Assembly (NCBI GenBank): GCA_020622105.1
Contig: JAHRYP010000009.1
Span: forward strand, 26,615-90,614
DNA length: 64,000 nucleotides
Direction of reading: 5' to 3'
DNA from: Methylotenera sp.
GTDB lineage: Bacteria; Pseudomonadota; Gammaproteobacteria; Burkholderiales; Methylophilaceae
Positions 29,088-38,809 of this stretch are shown here, in pieces. Position numbers and translations under genes: made by a program. The notes below the pieces were generated by a model. The model was not told where the DNA came from. It saw nothing but the letters and a program-made list of their open reading frames with translations, and ran no database searches. Each line of letters opens with the position of its first letter. Positions within the stretch are counted from its first letter, which is position 1.

Positions 29088-29787
29088 ATTGGTACACGTT
29101 CTTGATCTTATCGGCTGATATTTGCTTGCTATGAAGTGCACTGGCAAGCAATACGCCATAAATACCCAGTTGTTTTAATGTGCTTATATCATCAATATTG
29201 CGTACTCCACCGGCTGCGTAAAGATTAAATTCTTTACTATAGCGTTTGAATTTTTCTAACAACTCCAGGTTTGCGCCTTGGTTCGCGCCCACTTGTGCCA
29301 GTGACATCAGTATTACATTTTCAGGCCAAAGATCAGTATTGGTGTGTAAATCGGCAAAGCCTAAGAAACCAGACTGATTGCTATCGAGTGACAGTATGAA
29401 GTTTTTGTTTAAGTAAGCGCTGATTTCGCCTAAGTCATGTGTAGAGGTGATGCTTTCACTGCCAATCACATGTGTCAGCTTAAGGTTGTTCCATAAACGC
29501 AGATGGTTTGCATTTTTGATGCCTGCATCTAACCAAATTTCAAGTGCAGGGTATTGTTCCTGAATATATTTAATAATAGCTGCATGATTGCCTTGCCCTG
29601 TAATAGCATCAAGATCAGCGATATATATGCGTTCAAATGGGTATAATTCTAATAGGGCGTTAATGACGTCAATGGGCTCGCTGGATTTGCATAATGCAGA
29701 TTGAATCGGCTGATAATTGCTTCGATCACCCATTTTGGCATGTACGACCATGCCGTTTAATAAATCAATTACAGGAATTAATTGCAT
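29086..29787 (-). CDS. HisA/HisF-like TIM-barrel protein of the C1 cofactor cluster (function unassigned)
   Basis: MQLIPVIDLLNGMVVHAKMGDRSNYQPI resembles the HisA N-terminus; YIADLDAITG, AAGGVRNIDDISTLKQLGIYGVLLASALH; no other his genes in the window. Confidence 0.85.
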   Translation of the reverse strand: MQLIPVIDLLNGMVVHAKMGDRSNYQPIQSALCKSSEPIDVINALLELYPFERIYIADLDAITGQGNHAAIIKYIQEQYPALEIWLDAGIKNANHLRLWNNLKLTHVIGSESITSTHDLGEISAYLNKNFILSLDSNQSGFLGFADLHTNTDLWPENVILMSLAQVGANQGANLELLEKFKRYSKEFNLYAAGGVRNIDDISTLKQLGIYGVLLASALHSKQISADKIKNVYQ

Positions 29788-30844
29788 CATCGAACAGAAT
29801 AAAAAATTATTGGTCTGTGAGTTTATCACTGGCGGCGGACTCAGTGCAGAGGCTTTGCCGGAATCTTTGGCGAAAGAAGGCATATTAATGCGCGATGCCT
29901 TGTTGCGTGATTTAGCTGAGTTAAACCGGTTTGATATTATCACCATGCATGATGTCAGGCTGGTGCCGCCAATTCAGGCTAAGCAGAGCATTGCGGTTGA
30001 AGCTGGCAAATTTAAAGCGTGCTTTACAGAGGTACTCAGTCAGGTTGATATGGTCTGGTTGATTGCACCAGAGAGCGAAGGCACCTTACTGGAATTGAGC
30101 GAGCAATGTTATGAGGCAGAAAAGCTTGAAAATGGCCCTGTCTTTCTGGGCTCCGGTTTTGATGCAATGTTAACGGGCACAAGTAAAACGCTATGTTTCG
30201 AAGCGCTACAGGCAGCTAATATTCATACCTTGCCCGTGCATGCCGGTGAAGATTTAATACAGCCATCTTATTATGATGCGTTGTGCAAATTGAATATTCC
30301 AAAGTGGGTGGCTAAGCCGGAGGATGGAGCAGGTTGTGACGGGATCAGGATTTTTGATTCTTTAGAAGATTTGAAAGCATGGATAGCGCAGGATGAGCGC
30401 TATTTAGATTATTTAGCACAGCCCTATCAAGCAGGTGAAGCCGCTAGTTTTTCCATGCTGTGTCGTAATGGCAAGGCCTGGTTGTTAAGTTGTAATCAGC
30501 AGCATATTGTGAATGACGGTAGTCAGTTTAAGTTAAACGGAGTCACGATAAACGGCATGTCGGTTTATTGGCAGAAGTTTGAAACGATTGCCAGAAAAGT
30601 TGCCAGGATGCTGCCGGATGCGCTGGGCTATATTGGTGTAGATCTGATTGTGGATACAGTAAATAATAAAATTTATGTTTTAGAAATCAACCCGCGTTTA
30701 ACTACAAGTTACGTGGCTTTACATGATGCACTCAATTACAACCCTGCCAAACTGATTCTGGATTGCGTATTAAACGATAAATTTGATATGCCTAGTTTTT
30801 CAAAAGGCAGCTTATTGCAAAACCAGGTTGAAGTTAAGTTATGA
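29717..30844 (+). CDS. ATP-grasp protein, tyramine-glutamate ligase (MfnD)-like
   Basis: CEFITGGGLSAEALPESLAKEGILMRDALLRDL, WVAKPEDGAGCDGIRIF, YIGVDLIVDTVNNKIYVLEINPRLTTSYVAL; exact start uncertain (see findings). Confidence 0.78.
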   Translation: MLRSPILACTTMPFNKSITGINCIIEQNKKLLVCEFITGGGLSAEALPESLAKEGILMRDALLRDLAELNRFDIITMHDVRLVPPIQAKQSIAVEAGKFKACFTEVLSQVDMVWLIAPESEGTLLELSEQCYEAEKLENGPVFLGSGFDAMLTGTSKTLCFEALQAANIHTLPVHAGEDLIQPSYYDALCKLNIPKWVAKPEDGAGCDGIRIFDSLEDLKAWIAQDERYLDYLAQPYQAGEAASFSMLCRNGKAWLLSCNQQHIVNDGSQFKLNGVTINGMSVYWQKFETIARKVARMLPDALGYIGVDLIVDTVNNKIYVLEINPRLTTSYVALHDALNYNPAKLILDCVLNDKFDMPSFSKGSLLQNQVEVKL

Positions 30845-31887
30845 CGCGTAATTGTATCGGTTGGGATATAGGCGGGGCACATTTAAAAGCAGTTCTACTC
30901 AATATGGATGGGCAAGTGCTGGCTGCTACGCAGGTATATTGCCCACTATGGCGTGGCTTAAGTGAACTGGAAATTGCTATCGACAAAATTCTGCAGGAAT
31001 TTAATGCGGATCAGCATGCTGTTACGATGACAGGAGAGCTTGCAGATATTTTTGCTAGCAGGCGCGATGGTGTCATGCAAATTGCAGCCACATTAGCTGC
31101 AAAACTTCATGGCGAGGTGCGTTACTACGCCGGCAGATATGGTTTTGTAAATAAAGATGCAGTTAAAGAGTATTGGCTGGATATCGCGTCAATGAATTGG
31201 CTGGCAAGTGTCGAATATGCGGCACGTAAAGCAGCTAAAGCACTGTTTGTTGATATTGGCAGTACAACGACTGATATTGCTTTGATTGATAATGCAAACC
31301 CTCAGATTAAAGGTTTTACTGACGCAACACGCATGCAGTGTGATGAGCTGGTTTATACCGGCGTAGTGCGTACGCCGCTGATGGCAATGGCACAAAAGAT
31401 TTCGTTTGCAGGGCAAATGACCAATGTTGCGGCAGAATATTTTGCTACTGCAGCGGATGTTTATACATTAACAGGTGACCTGAATCCAGCTGAAAATATG
31501 GCAGAGACAGCAGACGGTGCAGACAAGACAATTCAAGCCTGTGCCTGCCGTATTGCACGTATGATAGGCTGCGATGCTGATGATGCACCATTAGCGTCAT
31601 GGGTTGAATTGGCTAGCTCTTTTAAAAAAGTGCAGCTTGAACAAATCAGACAGGTACTGTTAAAGCAAATGGCTTTGCTGAAAGACTGCTTGGGATTGCA
31701 GTTAATCGGGGCAGGTGCAGGCGCTTTCTTGGTAGCCGAGCTGACACTGAAGCTTGATCTGGAGTATTGCCCTGTTTCTGACTTTATTACAGGGTTTGAT
31801 AAAGATGCTGTAGACATGGCTGCCGTTTGCTTCCCGGCTTATGCTGTGGCTTATTTAAGTATTAAAGACTCAGGAGTTTTTGCGTGA
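30841..31887 (+). CDS. hydantoinase/oxoprolinase-like ATPase of H4MPT/methanofuran cluster (MfnF-like)
   Basis: IGWDIGGAHLKAVLL, ALFVDIGSTTTDIALI; 4-nt overlap with preceding ATP-grasp gene. Confidence 0.82.
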   Translation: MTRNCIGWDIGGAHLKAVLLNMDGQVLAATQVYCPLWRGLSELEIAIDKILQEFNADQHAVTMTGELADIFASRRDGVMQIAATLAAKLHGEVRYYAGRYGFVNKDAVKEYWLDIASMNWLASVEYAARKAAKALFVDIGSTTTDIALIDNANPQIKGFTDATRMQCDELVYTGVVRTPLMAMAQKISFAGQMTNVAAEYFATAADVYTLTGDLNPAENMAETADGADKTIQACACRIARMIGCDADDAPLASWVELASSFKKVQLEQIRQVLLKQMALLKDCLGLQLIGAGAGAFLVAELTLKLDLEYCPVSDFITGFDKDAVDMAAVCFPAYAVAYLSIKDSGVFA

Positions 31888-33308
31888 CCTTATTGAAGCA
31901 TCATCTGACTTATCATCATGACAGTGCACGTTTATTTGCGCGCATTGCACACCAGCCCTGGGCAGTGTTTCTTGATAGCGGCCAGATGCTTGATGCGGCA
32001 AGCGGCAAGCCGGGCAGTCAATATGGCCGTTATGATATTCTGGTGGCTGATCCATTTATCACCTTTGTTAGCGGTGAGTCGCAAACCGAGGTATCTGAAC
32101 GCGGCCATGGTTATGTTTCAACTGAAGACCCCTTTGCGCTGCTCAAGCAGGCAATGCAGCCTTACCTGGCAGCGCAAGAGGATTTGCCGTTTACAGGAGG
32201 CGCAGTGGGTTATTTCGGCTATGATCTGGCGCGACGTCTGGAAAAACTGGCGAGTATCGCAGCAAACTGTGACGCTATTCCACCCATGCAGGTTGGTATC
32301 TATGACTGGGCTGTGGTAGTTGACCATCAACATAAAACCTCCTGTCTGGTATCCAACGGTTTTGATGCTAAAACACGTGAGAACTGGGATGCTTTGTGTA
32401 CTCTTTTCGATACGCCTGTGAGTGAGCTCAATGTCGGTTCAGAGCAGTTTGAGGTAACGACTCCAATCCGGTCGAACATGGATAAATCTGCCTATGCGCG
32501 TGCATTTACTGCAATTAAAAATTATATCCTTGAAGGTGATTGTTACCAGGTTAATCTGGCGCAAAGATTTTCTGCCAAAGCGACTGGCGATGGCTGGCCT
32601 GCCTATCAGAAACTGAGAGAGATAAGCCCGGCACCGTTCATGGCTTATATGAATTTGAGCCGTATGCAGGTGCTTTCCGGCTCGCCGGAGCGATTTTTGC
32701 AAGTGGTTAACCGAAGGCATGTTGAAACGCGGCCGATAAAAGGCACTAGGCCGCGCTCTGGCGATGCTGTGCTTGATGCGCAGTATGCGACCGATCTGCA
32801 ATCCAGCATTAAAGACAAAGCCGAAAACCTGATGATTGTTGATTTGCTGCGTAATGACATCGGCAAAAATTGCGAGACGGGTTCTGTTAAAGCTGATAAA
32901 TTATTTCAGTTGCAAAGCTTTGCCAATGTGCACCATTTGGTAAGTATAGTTACCGGCAGGTTACAGGCAGCAAAAACTGCCATTGATTTATTGCGCGGAT
33001 GTTTTCCCGGCGGCTCTATCACCGGCGCGCCTAAACTGAGGGCCATGGAAATTATTGAGGAACTGGAACCGCACCGGCGCGGTGTATATTGCGGTGCAAT
33101 CGGTTATATTGGTTTTGATGGCAATATGGATACTAATATCGCGATTCGTACAGCCGTGTATATTAAAAATAGCGATGCTGAAGGTGAAATCAGTTTCTAT
33201 GCCGGCGGTGGTATTGTGGCAGACTCTGAGCTTGAGAAAGAATATATAGAAACGCTGGATAAGGCTTCTAGCATGATGAAGGTGATGCAATTTTTTAGTA
33301 AAAATTAA
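31884..33308 (+). CDS. pabB: aminodeoxychorismate synthase component I
   Basis: Chorismate-binding enzyme with ETRPIKGTRPRSGD (PIKGT motif), GSPERFLQV, GGSITGAPKLRAMEIIEELEPHRRGVYCGAIGY. Confidence 0.92.
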   Translation: MTLLKHHLTYHHDSARLFARIAHQPWAVFLDSGQMLDAASGKPGSQYGRYDILVADPFITFVSGESQTEVSERGHGYVSTEDPFALLKQAMQPYLAAQEDLPFTGGAVGYFGYDLARRLEKLASIAANCDAIPPMQVGIYDWAVVVDHQHKTSCLVSNGFDAKTRENWDALCTLFDTPVSELNVGSEQFEVTTPIRSNMDKSAYARAFTAIKNYILEGDCYQVNLAQRFSAKATGDGWPAYQKLREISPAPFMAYMNLSRMQVLSGSPERFLQVVNRRHVETRPIKGTRPRSGDAVLDAQYATDLQSSIKDKAENLMIVDLLRNDIGKNCETGSVKADKLFQLQSFANVHHLVSIVTGRLQAAKTAIDLLRGCFPGGSITGAPKLRAMEIIEELEPHRRGVYCGAIGYIGFDGNMDTNIAIRTAVYIKNSDAEGEISFYAGGGIVADSELEKEYIETLDKASSMMKVMQFFSKN

Positions 33309-33333
33309 AGTGATCTAATTATTTGGGGCTATA

Positions 33334-33969
33334 TTGATGTGGGTAGTTAAATTAGGCGGCAGTTTACTCGGCTCACCAGAGCTTGCAAGATGGCTGGATA
33401 CATTAGTTAAAATCAGCGACGGTAAAGTGCTGATTGTACCTGGCGGTGGTATGTTTGCGGATGCCGTGCGCCAGGCGCAGGAAACTTCTCTGATTAATGA
33501 TGCCGTAGCGCATCATCTGGCGTTACTGGCTATGGACCAATTCGGTTTACTGTTGGCCGGGATGAATCCAGGTCTGGTGACTGCTAGCAGCGAGCTTGAG
33601 ATTGCAGAGCGTGGCTGGCAGCATCGTGGGATTGTCTGGTTGCCAAGCCGCATGGTGCTTGCTGATGAAAATATACCTAAAAACTGGCATGTTACATCTG
33701 ATAGCTTGAGTGCCTGGATCGCGAATAAAATCGGTTCTGAACATCTGGTACTGGTGAAATCCAAAGATCTGGCAGGCTATGCAAAAACAGCACCGATGGC
33801 GCTGCAAACACTTATAGCTGATGGACTGATAGATAGCGCTTTTGCTGAATTTGGTGCTAAGTCAAATGCGCAGATATGGATGCTGAATAAAGCAGATCAT
33901 CATGTGTTTGCGCAAGGTCTGAATCTTGGTAAGCTTAAAGAGCAGGCATTGCCTGTTAGTAAAGACTAA
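33334..33969 (+). CDS. amino acid kinase family protein (aspartate/glutamate/uridylate kinase; MfnE-like)
   Basis: WVVKLGGSLLGSPELARWLD, VLIVPGGGMFADAVRQ, HVTSDSLSAWIANKIGSEHLVLVKSKD. Confidence 0.82.
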   Translation: MMWVVKLGGSLLGSPELARWLDTLVKISDGKVLIVPGGGMFADAVRQAQETSLINDAVAHHLALLAMDQFGLLLAGMNPGLVTASSELEIAERGWQHRGIVWLPSRMVLADENIPKNWHVTSDSLSAWIANKIGSEHLVLVKSKDLAGYAKTAPMALQTLIADGLIDSAFAEFGAKSNAQIWMLNKADHHVFAQGLNLGKLKEQALPVSKD

Positions 33970-33995
33970 ACGAAGTACGATTCAAGGAGATTCTT

Positions 33996-34370
33996 ATGTC
34001 ATCCAATCACACCTATACAGATCAGGAAGTTGAAGAAAAATTAAAAGCCGAGTTGCCGCACTGGGTTCTGGAAAATGGCTGGATACGCCGTAAATATAAA
34101 ACCAGTGGCTGGAAAGCAACATTAATGGTGGTGAATACTGTTGGACACCTTGCTGAAGCTGCATGGCATCACCCGGATCTGGCCGTATCGTATGCATTTG
34201 TAATTGTTAAATTATGCACACATGATGCTAAAGGAATTACCGATAAGGACTTTGAACTGGCGGCTAAGATTGAAGCTGTTATTGGCTGGCAGCCAGCCAA
34301 AGAGGGCGGTGCACTCACTGGCACGCCGAATGACGATGCCAGATTTAAATACATTAAATACGATGCCTGA
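33996..34370 (+). CDS. phhB: pterin-4a-carbinolamine dehydratase family
   Basis: Short protein with TVGHLAEAAWHHPDLAVSYAFVIVKLCTHDAKGITDKDFELAAKIEAV (H-H-P motif). Confidence 0.88.
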   Translation: MSSNHTYTDQEVEEKLKAELPHWVLENGWIRRKYKTSGWKATLMVVNTVGHLAEAAWHHPDLAVSYAFVIVKLCTHDAKGITDKDFELAAKIEAVIGWQPAKEGGALTGTPNDDARFKYIKYDA

Positions 34371-34392
34371 TTAAGCTGAATTTCGTTTTTGC

Positions 34393-37300
34393 TTACACGA
34401 TTTTCTGCCGTTCGAACCGGCCAAAATGCAGCATGATAGTTGGCAGTATCAGCAAATTCAAAATGGTCGATGTGACCAGACCGCCAACAATAATTGTTGC
34501 CATCGGGCCTTCAATTTCACGCCCCGGCTGACCGCTGGCGGCTGCTAAAGGCAGCAAGCCCAGAGCTGTTACCAATGCGGTCATCAGAATAGATGGCAGA
34601 CGTTCTGATGCGCCTCGGATGCAGGTGTCCAGTCCCCATACGCAGTTTTCCTCATCAATCAGGTGCTGGTAGTGCGAGATCATCATGTGGAGTTACGTAG
34701 AGTAATGCCGAACAGCGTCACAAAGCCTACCAGTGAACCTAATGAAATCCAGCCGCCGGTGAACATCACGGCCAGCACGCCGCCAATCAGGGCAAAAGGC
34801 AGGTTGGCAAAGGTAAGCAATAAATTACGCAAACGGCCAAATGCAATGTAAAGCATCAGAAACACTGTGACACCGGCTAGCAGAGATTGCAAAATCAGCG
34901 CTTCCCTTGACTTGGCATTGGCTTCAGCTGCACCGGTGAACTCCAGATAGGCACCTTGTGAAAGTACAAGGTCAGTTTTTAATCTGGCCTTCAGTTCATC
35001 AGTAAAAGCGCCGATGTCGCGTTCTACTACATTGGCAGTGACAGTCTGGATGCGTTTGGCCCCTGCATGCAGTATTTTTGAGCGGCCATTTTCCTGTACG
35101 ATATCGGCAACATCTCGCAGCCTGATGAGTTTGCCGTCAGTATTGAACAAGGGCAGGCTGCCTGCCTCTTGAATGTCGTCACGTGCTTCCTGAGCCAGTA
35201 AAACACTGACACCGATGACACGGTTGCCTTCATACACCTGCGTGACAGGAACGCCCTCATAAGCTGCGCGTATGCTATCCAAAACATCGGTAGGATGCAG
35301 GCCGAGTCTTGCCATTTTTTCAGGACGCAGACGCATCACCAGCTGCGGTGTGCCCGGGGGTGACTGCACCATGACATCAGCCGCACCAGGTATGCTATTC
35401 AATATACTGGCAATGGCATTGGCATCTCTATCCAGCGCATCAAGGTCCTGACCGTAGATGTTGATCACGGTAGATGCAGCGTAGCCGGATATGGTCTCCT
35501 CGATACGTTCTGTTAAGAATGTGTTGATGGCAAAGTTGATACCAACAAAACCTGCTTCAGCTTTGCCATCGCCATCATCATCCGATGCTTCACCGCCAAG
35601 TTTTTCTCTAATTTCGTCGAGAATACGGCGCTGCTCTGTACCTGAAATCGCACCGATTTCAATTTCAAACTCACTGTAGTGTGTACCAAAAGTATCTGCT
35701 CCATTGGGAGCACGGCCCACCCATTGCGTGACTGACTTCACGCCATCAATGCTGCGGATCGCGGCCGATACTTTTTTGCCGATACGCAACGATTCCTGCT
35801 CGGAAGTGCCGGGTACGGCTGTCATATGCATGATGTAATGACCTTCATGCAGGGCGGGGATGAACTGGTTTTTGAAAAGGGGCAGGATGCCCAAGCCTAT
35901 GGCCATCAGCATAAAGCTTACGGCAAGTATAAGTTTGTAATGTGCTTCAATTTTGATCAGCATGTTTACGTACCATTTTTTGATGATACGTATCATGGGC
36001 GGATCTTCTGCTTCAAGTTTGGCGTTACCGAGCAATAGGTAGCATAGTGCAGGTGTGAGGGTTAGTGCGACCAGTAAAGAAGCCATGATTGCTGCGATAT
36101 AGGCAATGCCGAGTGGTGCGAATAACTTGCCTGCGACTCCGCCCAAGGTGAGTAGTGGCATGAACACCAAGGCAACAATAATCGTTGCATAGACGACCGA
36201 ACTGCGCACTTCCATTGATGCATCAAACACGACGCGATAGGTTGGCAGTGGTTCCGCTAACATGCGATTTTCGCGCAGACGTCTGAAAATGTTTTCGGTG
36301 TCGATAATGGCATCATCGACCACTTCACCGAGTGCAATGGCCAGACCGCCCAACACCATAATGTTAAGCCCGATATTGTAGTAACTCATGACTACAATCG
36401 CGGTGAGCAATGACAGCGGAATTGCGGTGGCGGAAATAAATGCGGTACGTACATTGAATAGAAACAGGAACAATACCGTGATCACTAACACTGAGCCGAT
36501 GAGAATGTCAGTACGCACACCCTGAATTGCAACCTCGATAAAGTTGGCAGGCCTGAATAAACCTTCATGCAGCGTCACATTTTCAGCCTGCAGTGTCGGC
36601 TTTAGTTCTTGCAGTGCTTTTTCAATCGCCAGTGTTACGCCATGTGTATTGGCACCTAACTGACCTTGCACTGAAAGGTATACGCCGGTTTCTTCATTAA
36701 TGGCAGCAGCGCTGATAGATGGCACGGCGCCTTCAACAACCTTGCCGATATCACCCAGCCGGATGGTTTGCCCATTTTTATGCAGCAGTGCAACCATCGC
36801 CAATTTGTCAGGTGTGGTGGCTTGGCCTTCTGTATTGATGACAATGCGCTGATTTTTATTTTCAATAAAACCATTGCCACGCACGCCGGTAGCTTTCTTT
36901 ACCGCTTCTTCAACCTGCAATAAAGAGATGCCGTATTTGATCATCTTTTCAGGTTCAACCTGTACCTGAAGCTGTCGCACTTTGCCGCCAAATACGTTGA
37001 CATCAGCAACGCCAGGTATTGCCATCAGATGCGGTACGATAGTCCAGTCCACCAGTGTTCTTAATTCGGTCAGGCTGCGATTTTTGGAAGTCACGCCAAA
37101 GCCGAGTACAGTGCTGGCCGAGGAAGTAAGCGGGGTGATATTAGGGGTAATGCCTTGCGGTAGTTTATTATTGAGTGTCGATAAGCGTTCTGCAATCACC
37201 TGACGGTTACGGTAAACATCAGTTTTTTCATCAAAAATGATAGTAACAATCGACAGTCCAGGGATCGACTGTGAACGCATGCTGGCAATGCCGACTGTAC

Positions 37301-37523
37301 CGGCGATACTGGTTTCAATGCGCTGGGTTACCAGACTTTCAACCAGTTCGGCAGATAGACCCGGTGACTCGGTCTGGATAACGATTTGTGTAGGCGCAAA
37401 CTCAGGGAACACATCCAGATTGCTGCGGCTTAAACTATAAAAGCCATACAACACCACCAGCGTAGCCAAGCCGATAATGACGCCGCTGAAACGGATGGAG
37501 AAACGTACTAAAGCCGACATCAT
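34393..37523 (-). pseudogene. CusA/CzcA-type heavy-metal RND efflux pump, frameshifted near 34681-34692
   Basis: 946 aa ORF with RND motifs (GGLAIALGEVVDDAIIDTENIFRRL) stops after GFVTLFGITLRNS; remaining C-terminus MMISHYQHLIDEE...LNLLILPTIMLHFGRF lies in the next frame. Confidence 0.92.
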
Positions 37524-37637
37524 ATCTAGCTGATCTCCACTATGGATCTGAAGATGGAATTAGTCATTGTTTTAGTTCCGACATAACATCGCTTCGCTAT
37601 ATTAGTCTTCACTGAAACTCCTCCTAAATTTAGCAAT

Positions 37638-38702
37638 TTAGTCATCGTTTTCATTGGTGATCTGTGATTTGAATTCTTCAGACAGCAGTAGTTGTGCGCC
37701 ACTGGTGACCACTTGATCATTTGCCTTCAAGTTGCCTTGATAGAACCAGCCGTTACCAATTTCAATGTCAGTCACAACTGGAATGCGGCTGAATTTGTCT
37801 TCTGCTGTTTTCTTGTAAACCCAGGATTTACCTGCATACCAGATAATGGCTGCATTAGGGATAATGACACCGTCGTTTACTTTGGCAGAGGTGCTTGTTA
37901 ATGCATTCACCTGCATACCTGCCCGCAATTCTTTCGTTTTGGCATGATAAAAATAAGTTTTACCTTGAATCGTAGCGCTGCTTGCCGGCGCGCGCGATAG
38001 GTATGATGCACGGATCGATTGCCCTGGTGCTGCTGTCGGCGCAATCATGATACTGCTGTTTTGCGCTGGTTCTGCTGCATCAAACGGGAGCGTGATTTGT
38101 ATCAGCACTTCTTGATTGGAAATCAGGTTTTGCAGTAATTCACTTTTTTCGATGTTAGTAGCATGTTGAGTCAGGGTTTCGCCCCACATTTGACGCATGC
38201 TGTCTGTAATACTTTTGGCGCTGGATTCAGCCGCAGCAATTTTTGCTTCATCGGCCTTGATGTTGGATCTGGCAGTTGCCACCACTTTATCCGAGATATT
38301 CTTGTCATCCTGATTGAGCGCCTGTAAACGGGCAAACTCACTTTTATTGTAAGTCAGAGCGGTGCGCAACACTTCAATATCCGCTTTGGCCGCCAGATAG
38401 CGCGAGCGCAGGTCGATAAGGTTATCGATACTGACCACAGTGCCATAACTGCTGACACTGGACTGATGCTTGCTAGCCTTTAACAGGCTGGTGGTGATTT
38501 CACTTTGCTGTTGGGTAGCAGCGCTGATGTTGATGACAGTCATACCTTGTTCAGTCACAACGCGATTTGGGGTTTCGATTTCTTCTTCTGTCTGCTGTGT
38601 CATGGCTTCAAATTCATCTTTGCCGTAAAACACGAGCACCCAGAATAGCACTACGATTAAAAATGCCTGTAAGCCAATGATGATAGTCAGTTTACGATTC
38701 AT
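37638..38702 (-). CDS. efflux RND transporter periplasmic adaptor (membrane fusion) protein
   Basis: Single N-terminal TM, YGTVVSIDNLIDLRSRYLAAKADIEVL, DGVIIPNAAIIWYAGKSWVYKK; operonic with RND pump. Confidence 0.88.
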   Translation of the reverse strand: MNRKLTIIIGLQAFLIVVLFWVLVFYGKDEFEAMTQQTEEEIETPNRVVTEQGMTVINISAATQQQSEITTSLLKASKHQSSVSSYGTVVSIDNLIDLRSRYLAAKADIEVLRTALTYNKSEFARLQALNQDDKNISDKVVATARSNIKADEAKIAAAESSAKSITDSMRQMWGETLTQHATNIEKSELLQNLISNQEVLIQITLPFDAAEPAQNSSIMIAPTAAPGQSIRASYLSRAPASSATIQGKTYFYHAKTKELRAGMQVNALTSTSAKVNDGVIIPNAAIIWYAGKSWVYKKTAEDKFSRIPVVTDIEIGNGWFYQGNLKANDQVVTSGAQLLLSEEFKSQITNENDD

Positions 38703-38809
38703 TTTTATTATATTTCCATTGAACTTAAAAAGTGACGCCTGGCGTCTGCGGTTAATGTCATAATTTTTTAAGGCACACTTGTGTATTCGGGTGCTTATTT
38801 ATTCTATGT

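Noticed and set aside
37526-37720. 64-aa minus-strand ORF between the RND pump and its adaptor
   Set aside because: Overlaps the end of the adaptor gene in another frame and shows no recognisable motif; likely spurious.
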